NCBI RefSeq assembly: GCF_014925385.1
Contig: NZ_JACSDK010000022.1
Span: forward strand, 1-64,000
Direction: 5' to 3'
Origin: Pelagibius marinus
Lineage (GTDB): Bacteria; Pseudomonadota; Alphaproteobacteria; Kiloniellales; Kiloniellaceae
Length of the DNA: 64,000 nucleotides
A program made the position numbers and the translations under genes. The notes under the pieces were generated by a model. That model saw nothing but the letters and a program-made list of their open reading frames with translations. It made no database searches and was not told the origin of the DNA. Shown here piece after piece: positions 1 to 11,355 of this stretch. Positions within the stretch are counted from its first letter, which is position 1. Each line of letters begins with the position of its first letter.

Positions 1-1106
<1,106 letters not shown>

Positions 1107-1278
1107 CGCTTCCCCCTGAAGACGTTGTCGTTTGGAATCTTGTCGAAGGAGGGCAGTGTAGGACCCGGGAAGGCAGCCTGCCACCCCAGGGGGCGACACA
1201 ATTTTGGCTAGCTGAGACTAGGCCGGACAGGGGGATTGCGGCTATGATAGCGCAAACAGTCTTACGGAGAACGACCTG

Positions 1279-2007
1279 ATGGATGACGCCTTGACCCAGG
1301 CACGCATCGACCTGGCCGCCGCGCTGCGCCTGGCCGCCCGCTTCGATCTCAACGAGGGAATCTGCAACCATTTCAGCTATGCGCCGCCGGAGCGCCCGGA
1401 CGCCTTTCTGGTGAACCCTTTCGGCAAGCACTGGTCGCAATTGACCGCCAGCGATCTGCTGCTGGTCGACCACGACGGCAAGGTGCTGGAGGGCGGCGGC
1501 GAGCTGGAGACCACGGCCTTCTGCATCCATTCGCGCATCCACCGGGAACACCCGCGCGCCGCCTGCGTGCTGCACACCCACATGCCTTACGCGACGACGC
1601 TGACCTCCCTGGAGGATACGCCGCTGGAGCCGATCAGCCAGAACGCGCTGCGCTACTACAACGACGTCGCCTACGACGGCAGCTACAACGGCATCGCCAC
1701 AGAGGTGGAGGAGGGCGCGCGCATCGCCGGCGCCCTGGGCGACAAGCGGGTGCTGTTCCTCGCCAACCACGGCGTCGTGGTGGTCGGCCCCAACATCGCC
1801 AAGGCCTTCGAGGACCTCTACTACCTGGAGCGCGCCTGCCAGGTGCAGGTGCTGGCCCACTCGACCGGGCGCCCGCTGCGCCGGGTCAGCGACAACATCG
1901 CCGGGGCCACCTTCAAGGATCCGGCCGCCGAGCAGCACTATGCCGAGGCGCACTTCACCGCGCTGAAGCGCCTGCTCGACGCCGAGGACTGCAGCTACGC
2001 CAGCTAG
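1279..2007 (+). CDS. Class II aldolase/adducin family protein
   Basis: A 242-residue single-domain class II aldolase/adducin protein. Family members are zinc-dependent sugar-phosphate aldolases, epimerases or decarboxylases, but the adducin-like branch often has unknown substrate. The zinc-ligand region HTHMPYA lies near residue 100 and a third histidine is in ANHGVVV near residue 165, so the metal site looks intact. The N-terminal segment NEGICNHFSY corresponds to the phosphate-binding loop region. A good ribosome binding site (GGAGA) lies 9 bases before the ATG. It is followed 16 bp later by a VOC-fold gene, so the two probably form a small operon. The substrate cannot be read from sequence. 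It is clearly distinct from the otnC-like member of the same superfamily at 43.6 kb. Confidence 0.85.
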   Translation: MDDALTQARIDLAAALRLAARFDLNEGICNHFSYAPPERPDAFLVNPFGKHWSQLTASDLLLVDHDGKVLEGGGELETTAFCIHSRIHREHPRAACVLHTHMPYATTLTSLEDTPLEPISQNALRYYNDVAYDGSYNGIATEVEEGARIAGALGDKRVLFLANHGVVVVGPNIAKAFEDLYYLERACQVQVLAHSTGRPLRRVSDNIAGATFKDPAAEQHYAEAHFTALKRLLDAEDCSYAS

Positions 2008-2023
2008 CGAAAGAGGAATAGGA

Positions 2024-2407
2024 ATGCATCACAGCCGACTTGCCTGCCTGGCGATCGACTGCCAGACCGACGACCTGGACAGGGAAGCGGCCTTCTGGGG
2101 CGCGGCCCTGGGCATGGCCGTCCGGCCGCGGAGCCCGGAAGAGGGTGAGGAGAACTACCGCGACCTGGAGGAAGCCGAAGGCCAACCCATTGTCCTGCTG
2201 CAGAAGGTCACGCACCCCAGCCGCGTGCACCTGGACATCGAGGCCGACGACATCGAGGCCGAGGTGAAGCGCCTGGAGGCCCTGGGCGCCAAGCGGGTCG
2301 CCCAGGTCCGCACTTGGTGGGTGATGGAGGCGCCCAGCGGCCACCGCTTCTGCGTGGTGAAGCCGCAGCGGGCCGATTTCCCGAAGGGCGCCAATAGCTG
2401 GCCTTAG
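2024..2407 (+). CDS. VOC superfamily (glyoxalase/bleomycin-resistance fold) protein
   Basis: A 127-residue protein with the paired beta-alpha-beta-beta-beta pattern of the vicinal oxygen chelate fold. It starts with LACLAIDCQTDDLDREAAF, has the central segment HLDIEADDIEAEVKRLEALG and closes with the typical APSGHRFCVV strand. The pattern is closest to the Glyoxalase_6-like subgroup, where the chemistry is usually unassigned. It follows the aldolase-like gene by 16 bp with its own AGAGGAATAGG ribosome binding site, which suggests cotranscription. Candidate metal ligands are present (H69 region and a late E), but the metal site is not certain. No specific function is claimed. Confidence 0.8.
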   Translation: MHHSRLACLAIDCQTDDLDREAAFWGAALGMAVRPRSPEEGEENYRDLEEAEGQPIVLLQKVTHPSRVHLDIEADDIEAEVKRLEALGAKRVAQVRTWWVMEAPSGHRFCVVKPQRADFPKGANSWP

Positions 2408-2417
2408 GCGAGTGGTG

Positions 2418-2855
2418 TCACGGATCATCCCAATCCGGCAGCAGCTTGCTGAGTTCGCTCTTGATATCGAGGTCGAAGGCAACCCAGCCTCTTGAGGCCT
2501 TGCCAAGGGAAACGCGAATGAACAGGAAGTCCTCTGTCGAGGTGCGCAGCACGTAGAGGTATCGGCGGAAAGTGTTACCCAGCGCCTCTTCCTGCAGAAG
2601 ATCCAGGTATTCGAAAGTCTCTCCCTCGGCGAGGAACCCGTCGAAAACAAGGTTTTCGATCTGCCGGCCGCTCTCGGCGAAGAGCTCTTCCATCTTTTCG
2701 GAGAAAGGCTCCCTGTCATTCGCGAGCAGTGGATTGAAGATCTCATCCAGAACTTGCTCCGGGTCGTCATAGGCTGGTGATGCGGCTAGAGCTGGAAGGT
2801 TGTTGAGGGCGAAAAAGGCCAGAATTGCGGCCAAGCGCGCAGCGAGTCGCCACAT
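2418..2855 (-). CDS. Small secreted protein of unknown function
   Basis: About 145 residues with a clear Sec signal peptide: basic MWRLAAR start, hydrophobic core and cleavage near PALAAS. The mature part is acidic and helical at first (DDPEQVLDEIFNPLL) and then more beta-like. I chose the ATG at 2855 because an AGGGA motif sits at proper distance before it; an ATG three codons upstream (2864) has that motif too close. It is not recognised as a named family. It lies tail-to-tail with the VOC gene (10 bp gap), so it is an independent unit. The mature protein is probably periplasmic; no lipobox or membrane anchor is visible. Confidence 0.65.
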   Translation of the reverse strand: MWRLAARLAAILAFFALNNLPALAASPAYDDPEQVLDEIFNPLLANDREPFSEKMEELFAESGRQIENLVFDGFLAEGETFEYLDLLQEEALGNTFRRYLYVLRTSTEDFLFIRVSLGKASRGWVAFDLDIKSELSKLLPDWDDP

Positions 2856-3045
2856 GAGATTCATCCCTGGTTGCTGTGGTGCGGCTCCGAGGCGCAGGAG
2901 GCCATGCCGCGAAACGGCGAATTCCAGCCATTTTGAATTCAGGGGCGAAATCGCGCAATAGTTGGGTTCGTTAACGACTGTGAATTGTTTTCAGTTAAGC
3001 TGTAGGTCTCGATGGGGCTTCGGGTTTGCACGAACTGGTGGGTAG

Positions 3046-3855
3046 ATGAGGAAACGCTTGATGGTCTGGGTCTGGGGAGCGCTAGGCGGTTACGTCTTCA
3101 TCGTGCTGGTGATGTTCCTCGCCCAGCGCAACCTCATCTATCCGGCCGCCGCCGTGAACCCGCGCGTCGAGGACCACAACCTGCCGGGCCTGGAGAGCGT
3201 CGAGACGGACAGCCATCCGGGACTGACGCTGACCCACTGGTTCCATGCGCCCAGCGATCCCGAACTGCCGCTCATCGTCTTTTTCCACGGCAACGCCAGC
3301 GACCTGAACAACGCCGTCGCCAAGATGCGGCCTTTCATCGAGGCCGGCTTCGGCTTGCTCGCCACCGGCTACCGCGGCTACAGCGGCAATCCGGGACGCC
3401 CCAGCGAGGCGGGTCTCTCCGCCGACGCGCGCTCGGTCATCGACTGGGCGCACCACCAGGGCTACGAGGCCGACCGCCTGGTCTATTTCGGGGAATCGCT
3501 CGGCACGGCCGTGGCGGTGAAGATGGCCAGCGAGCGGCCGCCCTCGGCGCTGGTCCTGGAAGCCCCGCCCAGCTCCATCGCCGACGTGGCGGCGGCGCAC
3601 TACTGGTACCTGCCGGTGCGCCCGCTGCTCCGCGATCCCTGGGATTCGCAGTCGCGCATCCACACCATCCGCTGCCCGCTGCTGATCCTGCACGGCGAGA
3701 ACGATCCGGTGGTGCCGGTCCGCTTCGGGCGCAAACTCTTCGAAGCGGCGATCGAACCCAAGGAAGCGATCTGGCACCCCACGGCATTGCACACCGATAT
3801 CCTGGATGACCCCGAGGTGGTGCGCCAGGTGATCGAGTTCCTCAGGACGCGCTAG
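3046..3855 (+). CDS. Membrane-anchored alpha/beta hydrolase (ABHD12/13, BEM46-like)
   Basis: A 269-residue serine hydrolase with one N-terminal membrane anchor (about residues 6-26) and a catalytic domain facing the periplasm. The oxyanion-loop FFHGNAS, the nucleophile elbow GESLG (serine near 152), the acid-containing ENDPVVP and a late histidine in ALHTDIL make up a complete triad. This pattern matches the ABHD12/ABHD13/BEM46 group; some eukaryotic members are lysophospholipases or thioesterases, while bacterial members are mostly uncharacterised. A second ATG at 3061 has a better-placed AGGA and is a possible start. The 3' end overlaps the convergent cyclase gene by 14 bp. Substrate is unknown. 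Confidence 0.85.
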   Translation: MRKRLMVWVWGALGGYVFIVLVMFLAQRNLIYPAAAVNPRVEDHNLPGLESVETDSHPGLTLTHWFHAPSDPELPLIVFFHGNASDLNNAVAKMRPFIEAGFGLLATGYRGYSGNPGRPSEAGLSADARSVIDWAHHQGYEADRLVYFGESLGTAVAVKMASERPPSALVLEAPPSSIADVAAAHYWYLPVRPLLRDPWDSQSRIHTIRCPLLILHGENDPVVPVRFGRKLFEAAIEPKEAIWHPTALHTDILDDPEVVRQVIEFLRTR

Positions 3856-5035
3856 CTCTACGGGCAGCCTCTCCGACGAGGACATAGGTGTCCAGGGATC
3901 CCCTGTTCTTGCCTTCGATGATCCCTCGGTGCTCGCAGTCGAGCTGATCCTTGACGCGGTGGTAGGTGGCATCGGACAGCACGACTTGGCCGGGCTCGCC
4001 GTTGGACTCCATCAGCGCGGCAATGTTCACGGCATCGCCCCAGATGTCGTAGGTGAATTTCTTGCGGCCTACGACGCCCGCCATGACGGGGCCGGTATGA
4101 ATACCGATCCTCAGTTCCCAGGGCACGAGCTTCATCTTTTGGCGCTGCCGGTTCACCTGAGACATGAAGTCACGGATTTCGATGGCGGCTTGGCAGGTAT
4201 CGAGCGGATGGGAGCGGTTCGCCTCAGGCAGGCCGCCGGCGCACATATAGGCATCGCCGATCGTCTTCAGCTTTTCCAGATTGTGCCGCTCGATGATTTC
4301 GTCGAAAGCGGAAAAATACTGGTGCAGGTCGTTGACCAGGGTGTGCGGCTCGGAACTCTCCGCAATGCGTGTGAAGCCTTTGAAGTCGGTGAACATGATC
4401 GTGACGCTGTCATGGTAGCGGGGCACGACCTCGCCATCGGCCTTTAGCTCCTTGGCGATCTTGGCGGGAAGGATGTTGAGGAGCAGTTTCTCCGACTTCT
4501 GTTTCTCTTCTTCCAGTGCCTTGCGGGCGCCGCTAAGCTCGATGAGCTTCCGCCGCAGCTCCAGATGGGTCATGGTTTCGCGCGCCAGGCGACGCAGCGA
4601 GTCAAGCTGCTCAAAGGAAGACTCCCGCGGTTCGAAGTCGAACACGCAGACCGTCCCCAAAGCATAGCCTTCCTGATTGATCAGTGGCATGCCGCAGTAA
4701 TACCGGAAGTGTGGCTCGTTCTTTACCGCGGCCTGATCGCAGAAGCGCGCATCCGCAGCGAGATCCTTCACCTCGAGCAGATCGTTGTTACAGATTGCCG
4801 TTGAGCAGCAGGTGCCGCGGGGCAGGTAGGCAAGGTTCGGCGGCAGGCCGTACTTCGCCTTAAGCCATTCCCGAGTGTCGGCGATGATATTGATCAATCC
4901 AATCGGGCAGGCGCAGAGTTGCGCCGCCAGTTCGGCGATGTCGTCGTAAGACATCTCGGGCGGCGTATCGGTGACACGATAGCTTTCGACCGCAGCGAGA
5001 CGTTCCGCCTCGTTGTCGGGAACGGGATAGTTCAT
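3842..5035 (-). CDS. GAF domain - class III adenylate cyclase
   Basis: A 397-residue soluble signalling protein. Residues about 25-165 form a GAF-like sensor domain with several cysteines (CAC, TCCSTAIC, YYCG), a short coiled linker follows (about 165-190), and a class III nucleotide cyclase domain occupies about 205-390. Metal-binding aspartates are in FTDFKG (D217) and GDAYM (D261). The base-selecting pair K257 and D330 is of adenylate rather than guanylate cyclase type. N337 of the transition-state pair is present, but the usual arginine four residues later is Leu341 (VNIAALMES). Activity is therefore uncertain: catalysis may be weak, or an arginine may come from elsewhere. The gene is monocistronic, converging on the hydrolase gene. 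Confidence 0.85.
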   Translation of the reverse strand: MNYPVPDNEAERLAAVESYRVTDTPPEMSYDDIAELAAQLCACPIGLINIIADTREWLKAKYGLPPNLAYLPRGTCCSTAICNNDLLEVKDLAADARFCDQAAVKNEPHFRYYCGMPLINQEGYALGTVCVFDFEPRESSFEQLDSLRRLARETMTHLELRRKLIELSGARKALEEEKQKSEKLLLNILPAKIAKELKADGEVVPRYHDSVTIMFTDFKGFTRIAESSEPHTLVNDLHQYFSAFDEIIERHNLEKLKTIGDAYMCAGGLPEANRSHPLDTCQAAIEIRDFMSQVNRQRQKMKLVPWELRIGIHTGPVMAGVVGRKKFTYDIWGDAVNIAALMESNGEPGQVVLSDATYHRVKDQLDCEHRGIIEGKNRGSLDTYVLVGEAARRASAS

Positions 5036-5263
5036 CGGCGGTCTCCGATCTGACCTAGGCGCGGAAATCGCTTCTCAGAGCGTCGCGCGCGAAGGCGAAC
5101 AGGTAGGAAAAAGAATAGACGAGAAAAGGTACAACAACTAGACGCGATGGCCTGCATCCAAATGCCGGACCGCCTTGTACTTGCATCGCTCAGGAACTCT
5201 CAACCACAGAGCGGCAGCCCTGCGTCATGGCGATCGACCTGCCATCAAGGGGACGCAGCCGCG

Positions 5264-6891
<1,628 letters not shown>

Positions 6892-6895
<4 letters not shown>

Positions 6896-7635
6896 CCTAC
6901 CATCTCCCTGGGGGCCGCCTCGGGCTGCCCGGCCTTCACCAGCGGCGGCACGCCGTGCAGCACCTGGGTGATCTGCGCCATGATGGAGATGGCGATCTCC
7001 GCCGGGCTCTTGGCGCCGATGGCGAGACCGATGGGTGCATGAATGCGGGAGATCTCGTCGTCGCCCAGGCCCTGTTCGCGCAGGCGCTCGATGCGCTTGG
7101 CGTGGGTCTTGCGGCTGCCCAGGGCGCCGACATAGAAGGCCGGCGAGCGCAGCACCACGCCCAGCGCGGGATCGTCCAGCTTGGGATCGTGGGTCAGCAC
7201 CACCACGGCGCTGCGGTGGTCCGGCGCCAGGGCGGTCATGGCGTCGTCGGGCCAGTCGTCGATGAGCTGCACGCTGGGGAAGCGCTCGGCGTTCGCCCAG
7301 GCCTTGCGCGGGTCGATGATGATGACCTCGTAGCCGGCCACCTGCGCCATGGGCACCAGCGCCTGGGAGATGTGCACGGCGCCGACCACCAGCAGGCGCA
7401 GCGGCGGATTGTAGACGTGGACGAAGAGGTTGGGGTGCTCGGGCAGCGGGCCGCTGCGGTCGGCGGTGATGGCCGCCGTCACCGCGGCCTGCTGGCCGGC
7501 GTCGAGCGACAACTCACCCAGGTTGTCCCCGTCCGCTTGGAGGAGCTGGCGTCCGTCGGTCAGGTCCGTGACCAGCGCCGTCGGCTGCTTGGCGGCGCGG
7601 GCTTTTTGCAGCCGGTCGAGGATCTCGCGTTTCAT
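6892..7635 (-). CDS. XdhC-family protein, Rossmann (C-terminal) part (CoxF-like)
   Basis: A 247-residue protein whose second half is the XdhC_C Rossmann domain. It shows LLVVGAVHISQALVPMA for the nucleotide-binding strand-loop-helix, VIIIDPRKAW, VLTHDPKLDDPAL and YVGALGSRKTH, followed by IHAPIGLAIGAKSPAEIA. XdhC proteins bind the molybdenum cofactor, assist its sulfuration and insert it into xanthine-dehydrogenase-family enzymes. Here the usual single XdhC is split: the CoxI part is the adjacent upstream gene, overlapping by 4 bp. The first 70 residues are weakly conserved. Works with the neighbouring CoxI-like and MobA-like proteins in maturing the Cox enzyme. Confidence 0.88.
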
Positions 7636-7973
7636 TCGACGTTCTCGACGAAGACCTTGACGGTGCCGCCGCAGGCCAGGCCGACGTCCCAGGCCTGTTC
7701 GTCGCTGACGCCGAACTCCAGCAGCTTGGGCGGCGCACCCTCCATGATAGCCTGGGCTTCGTGCACCACCGCGCCCTCGATGCAGCCGCCGGAGACCGAG
7801 CCCTGCAGGCGCAGGGTATCGTCGACGATAAGCTGGCTGCCGACCGGCCGCGGCGAGGAGCCCCAGGTCGTCACCACCGTGGCCAGGGCCACCTTGTGGC
7901 CCTCGTCGCGCCAGCGCGCGGCCTCGGCCAGCAGGTCCTCTGCCTTTCCTGTCGTCACGTTCCCGTTCGCCAT
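7632..7973 (-). CDS. XdhC-family protein, N-terminal CoxI part
   Basis: A 113-residue stand-alone XdhC_CoxI domain. The conserved VALATVVTTWGSSPRPVGS and SVSGGCIEGAVVHEA motifs, plus GLACGGTVKV near the end, identify it. These two glycine- and cysteine-containing loops are the family hallmark and are implicated in handling the molybdenum cofactor. The gene overlaps coxE by 19 bp at its start and the XdhC_C gene by 4 bp at its end, placing it in one translationally coupled run. The split from its Rossmann partner is common in cox clusters, so it is not a broken gene. Confidence 0.88.
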   Translation of the reverse strand: MANGNVTTGKAEDLLAEAARWRDEGHKVALATVVTTWGSSPRPVGSQLIVDDTLRLQGSVSGGCIEGAVVHEAQAIMEGAPPKLLEFGVSDEQAWDVGLACGGTVKVFVENVE

Positions 7974-9211
7974 GTCGTCATTCCTTCCTCACGCCGCATC
8001 GCGGGCCGGCTCAGGACCTGCGAGAGGTCGCTCAGGCTTTCCAGGTTGTGCACCGTCCTGAAGTCGTCCACGTGCGGGATCAAGGCTTTCGCCCCCAGTG
8101 ATTTTGGTTGGTAGCCATCGTAGCGCAAGAGCGGGTTCAGCCAAATCAGCCGCCGGCAGGACTTGTGCAGGCGCTCGACCTCGCTTTCCAGGCTCTCGGC
8201 GTTGTCGCGGTCCAGGCCGTCGGAGATCAGCAGCACCACGGCGCCCTGGCCCAGCACCCGCCGCGCCCAGGTGACATTGAAATCGTGCAAACAGGCGCCG
8301 ATGCGGGTGCCGCCGGCCCAGTCGACCACGTTCTCGGCGACCTTCTCGATGGCCACGTCGACGTCCTTCTGGCGCAGGTGGCGGGTGATGTTGGTCAGGC
8401 GGGTGCCGAACACGAAAGTGTGAACGCGGTCGCGGTCGTTGGTCACCGCGTGCATGAAGTGCAGCAGCATGCGCGAGTAGCGGCTCATGGAGCCGGAGAT
8501 GTCGCAGAGCACCACCAGGGGCGGGTGGCGGCGCTGCGGCTTCTTGAAGCGCAGGGGGATGGTGTCGCCGCCCTGGCGCAGCGCCGCGCGCATGGTGGCG
8601 CGCAGGTCGGCGCGCCGGCCGCCGCCGGGCCGGAAGCGGCGGGTCGGCACCTCCATGATGGGCAGGCGCATGTTCTGGATCGCCTGCTTGGCCTCGGCCA
8701 GTTCGGCCGCCGACATCTTCTCGAAGTCGGTGGTCTGCAGCACCTCCTTGCTGGAGAAGGTGAGGGCGGCGTCGATCTCCTGCTTCTCCTCCTCCCGGTC
8801 GGGCTCCTGGTCTTCACCGTCCTTGGGCCGCATGGCGTCGGCCAGGCGGCGGCTCAGCTCCTCGGCCGCGTCGGGCTTCTGCCCGGCCAGGGGCGTGATG
8901 TCGGGCAGCAGCAGCGCCATCATGCGCTGCAGGATCTCCGGGTTGCGCCAGAAGACGTGGAAGGCTTGGTCGAAGAGCTCCTGCTGGTCGCGCCGGTTCA
9001 CGAAGACCGCGTGCAGGGTCCAGTAAAAGTCGTCGCGCCGGCCCAGGCCCACCGCCTCGATCGCCTTCAGGGCGTCGAGCACCTTGCCCGGGCCGACCGG
9101 CAGTCCGGCGGCGCGCAGGGTGCGGGCGAAGTAGAGGATGTTCTCCGCCATGCGCCCGCCGTCTCCGCCGGGACCCGCATATTCCGGGGCATTGCCTTGT
9201 GCTTCCACCAT
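7955..9211 (-). CDS. coxE: CoxE-like VWA-domain protein
   Basis: A 418-residue protein with a helical N-terminal region (PVGPGKVLDALKAIE) and a C-terminal von Willebrand A domain. The MIDAS signature CDISGSMSRYS and later ISDGLDRD are complete. CoxE proteins act with MoxR-type AAA ATPases (CoxD) in assembling the metal centre of CO-dehydrogenase-family enzymes. A matching ATPase gene lies at 9640-10569, separated by a small opposite-strand gene. An acidic linker (about 150-170) separates the two parts. The ATG at 9211 gives a weak-looking 20-residue extension; the ATG at 9151 (MAENILYF) is a credible alternative start. Confidence 0.9.
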   Translation of the reverse strand: MVEAQGNAPEYAGPGGDGGRMAENILYFARTLRAAGLPVGPGKVLDALKAIEAVGLGRRDDFYWTLHAVFVNRRDQQELFDQAFHVFWRNPEILQRMMALLLPDITPLAGQKPDAAEELSRRLADAMRPKDGEDQEPDREEEKQEIDAALTFSSKEVLQTTDFEKMSAAELAEAKQAIQNMRLPIMEVPTRRFRPGGGRRADLRATMRAALRQGGDTIPLRFKKPQRRHPPLVVLCDISGSMSRYSRMLLHFMHAVTNDRDRVHTFVFGTRLTNITRHLRQKDVDVAIEKVAENVVDWAGGTRIGACLHDFNVTWARRVLGQGAVVLLISDGLDRDNAESLESEVERLHKSCRRLIWLNPLLRYDGYQPKSLGAKALIPHVDDFRTVHNLESLSDLSQVLSRPAMRREEGMTTWRTGT

Positions 9212-9378
9212 GGGCCGATCCTAGCGCAGCCGGGCCGCGCCGCCCAGCGGCGCCCGCGTCTCGCCTATGAGAAATTCTAGGCCATGGAATGAGGAGATGT
9301 CGTTTGTCGCCGGGGGTTTGCGGCCGCACATCCTGAGCGAAACCGCGGGCATGCGCCCTGCAGCAAAGGAGATGAGAT

Positions 9379-9609
9379 ATGGCGACACCGAACTGCCCCT
9401 CCCACGGCCCGCGCGACAGCCTGAGTCGCGACGGCTTGATCCCCATTCCCTATGGCGGCGACCGCCTGGCTTTCAGGATGGCCCTGGGGGCCTTGGCAGG
9501 GCTGCTGCTGGCGCTGGCCGCCAGCTTGTCGCCTGAGGAGGAGAAAGGCGCCCCTGCGGCGGAGCCGCTGCGGTTACCCGGCAGCGCGACGGTCCCCGAG
9601 CTTCCTTGA
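9379..9609 (+). CDS. Small single-pass membrane protein, unknown
   Basis: A 76-residue reading frame on the strand opposite to the surrounding cox genes, in the 428-bp space between coxE and coxD. An excellent ribosome binding site (AAAGGAG, 8 bases before ATG) supports it. The product has a polar N-terminus, one hydrophobic segment (about residues 32-49, rich in Leu and Ala) and a proline-rich tail. It resembles no family I know. Codon use is GC-rich at third positions like its neighbours. It may be a real small membrane protein or a chance frame with a good RBS. Confidence 0.5.
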   Translation: MATPNCPSHGPRDSLSRDGLIPIPYGGDRLAFRMALGALAGLLLALAASLSPEEEKGAPAAEPLRLPGSATVPELP

Positions 9610-9639
9610 AACCGGATCCGGCCGGCGGGGCCGCGGACC

Positions 9640-10569
9640 TCAGGCCATGGCCAGTCCGGTCAACTCCGACTTCACCTCGCTGAGGATGCGCGCGGCCTCG
9701 CTGCCCTGGATCTTGGCGATGTCGTCCTGGTACTTCAGCAGCACGCCCAGGGTGTCGTCCACGGCCTGGGGGTCGAGCGCCACCTTGTCGAGCTGGGTAA
9801 GGGCCTCGGCCCAGTCCAGGGTTTCGGCGATGCCAGGTGCCTTGAAGAGGTCCTCGTTGCGCAGCGCCTGCACGAAACTGACGATCTGGCGCGACAGCTC
9901 GGCGGGCACCTGCGGCGCCTTCACCTTCAGGATTTCCAGCTCGCGCGCGGCGCTGGGGAAGTCGACCCAGTGGTAGAAGCAGCGGCGTTTCAGGGCGTCG
10001 TGAATCTCGCGCGTGCGGTTGGAGGTGATGATGACGATCGGCGGCTCGGCGGCGGCGATGGTGCCCAGCTCGGGGATGGTGATCTGGAAGTCGGAGAGTA
10101 CCTCCAGCAGGAAGGCCTCGAAGGGCTCGTCGGTGCGGTCCAGTTCGTCGATCAGCAGCACCGGCGCGCCGCGTTCGTCGGGGCGCAGCGCCTGCAGCAG
10201 CGGCCGCTCGATGAGGAAGCGTTCGTCGAAGATGTCGCCGCTCAGTTTCTCGCGGTCCTGCTGGCCGGCGGCTTCTGCAACGCGGATCTCCACCATCTGG
10301 CGCGGGTAGTTCCACTCGTAGACTGCCGCGGAGACGTCCAGGCCTTCATAGCATTGCAGGCGCACCAGCCGGCGGCCCAGGGTCTCGGCCAGCACCTTGG
10401 CGATCTCGGTCTTGCCGACGCCGGCCTCGCCTTCCAGGAACAGCGGCCGGCAGCGTTTCAGCGCCAGGAAGAGAACGGTCGCCAGGTTGCGCTCGCCGAT
10501 GTAGTTGCCGCGCGCCAGCAGGCTCAGGGTATCGTCAACGGAATTGGGCAGGGGGGCCCGATCGGCCAT
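9640..10569 (-). CDS. coxD: MoxR-family AAA+ ATPase (CoxD-like)
   Basis: A 309-residue AAA+ ATPase. Walker A GEAGVGKTE lies near residue 45, Walker B VLLIDELDR near 140, sensor 1 IITSNRTREI near 182, and the arginine-finger region has ALKRRCFYHW. This is the MoxR subgroup found in cox clusters, where CoxD with CoxE is thought to refold or load the apo-enzyme so that the metal site can be completed. It follows the ydbH-ynbE-ydbL cluster by about 48 bp on the same strand, so it may be cotranscribed with those unrelated genes instead of with coxSLM. Functional pairing with CoxE at 7955-9211 is strongly supported by family knowledge. Confidence 0.92.
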   Translation of the reverse strand: MADRAPLPNSVDDTLSLLARGNYIGERNLATVLFLALKRCRPLFLEGEAGVGKTEIAKVLAETLGRRLVRLQCYEGLDVSAAVYEWNYPRQMVEIRVAEAAGQQDREKLSGDIFDERFLIERPLLQALRPDERGAPVLLIDELDRTDEPFEAFLLEVLSDFQITIPELGTIAAAEPPIVIITSNRTREIHDALKRRCFYHWVDFPSAARELEILKVKAPQVPAELSRQIVSFVQALRNEDLFKAPGIAETLDWAEALTQLDKVALDPQAVDDTLGVLLKYQDDIAKIQGSEAARILSEVKSELTGLAMA

Positions 10570-10617
10570 GGGAACAGAACTCGCTCTATCTGAGGTGGGA
10601 CCGCGGTGGGACGGCCC

Positions 10618-10956
10618 CTATTTTTGCAGCCAATCCCCGTCGGCTGTCAAAATCCACGTGCCGTCGGGCACCTGCTTGACGATCTTCGCGGCGTAGACCT
10701 TGCCGACCTCGCCCAGGGAGACGCCCAGCTTGGCGGCCTCCTTTTCGTAGATCTCGCGGCGCTTGGCGTTGATTTCGACGACAGCGTCCTTGAGGTCGGA
10801 ATCGCGCGCCACGGCGAAGCCGTCGAAGCGCTCGCCGATTCTGCCGGTGGCCCGGAGGTCGTCCAGGGACTGCGCCGAAGCCGGGGCGGCGAGCAGCGGC
10901 AGCGCCAGCGTCGCCGCCATGAGGAGGGAGAGGAGTGAGAACCAACGCCGTGTCAT
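10618..10956 (-). CDS. ydbL: YdbL-family periplasmic protein (DUF1318)
   Basis: A 112-residue protein with a signal peptide (cleavage near ASAQS) followed by the YdbL/DUF1318 domain. That domain has LDDLRATGRIGERFDGFAV, a lysine- and arginine-rich helix (EINAKRREIYEKEAAKLG) and a C-terminal VPDGTWILTADGDW. In Escherichia coli ydbL is the last gene of ydbH-ynbE-ydbL, whose product is proposed to help the YdbH-YnbE lipid bridge between inner and outer membranes. The same order is kept here, which supports the assignment. The next downstream gene is coxD. Confidence 0.88.
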   Translation of the reverse strand: MTRRWFSLLSLLMAATLALPLLAAPASAQSLDDLRATGRIGERFDGFAVARDSDLKDAVVEINAKRREIYEKEAAKLGVSLGEVGKVYAAKIVKQVPDGTWILTADGDWLQK

Positions 10957-11006
10957 GATCGATCCTTTGGGGTCTGTCCGTGGCCTTGTCTGGAAAGAAG
11001 CGCCTG

Positions 11007-11210
11007 CTAGAAGATATCCGGGTTTTGCTGGATATCCTTTTCCGCCTGTTCTTCAATCTTTACGCGGACTTCCGCGTCCAATTTCACATTCAGGTTTATC
11101 GTGATCGGCTCCTTCGGCGCTTCAACCTGGACCTTTGGGGTGCAGGCGGCGATGGCGAAGCAGAGGAGAATTCCCCCCAGAGCGGTGTCACGACCGCTAA
11201 AGCTGCTCAA
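11007..11210 (-). CDS. ynbE: YnbE-family outer-membrane lipoprotein
   Basis: A 67-residue lipoprotein. The signal sequence ends in a lipobox-like IAAC near residue 23, and the short mature part reads TPKVQVEAPKEPITINLNVK and then an acidic helix, as in YnbE. YnbE sits in the outer membrane and contacts the C-terminus of the bridge protein YdbH, here the gene directly upstream. A 145-bp gap separates it from ydbH, with a small inverted repeat (CCCTCT/AGAGGG, 11235-11251). It is 50 bp upstream of ydbL. The E. coli-like order makes the call firm despite the small size. Confidence 0.88.
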   Translation of the reverse strand: MSSFSGRDTALGGILLCFAIAACTPKVQVEAPKEPITINLNVKLDAEVRVKIEEQAEKDIQQNPDIF

Positions 11211-11355
11211 TTCGTCTCTCCCCTTCTGTCGGAACCCTCTCGGAAAGAGGGCCGAAACACAAAGCTAACATAGCAACCAAGCCTTGCCGCTGCTATGCGA
11301 TCTACCGGGTGATTCGTAAGAAGACTGCCGTTTATCCCCACTCCGTACAAGACGC

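Noticed and set aside
11211-11355. Small inverted repeat between ydbH and ynbE as a terminator
   Set aside because: Only a 6-bp stem and no U-run; ydbH and ynbE are expected to be cotranscribed.
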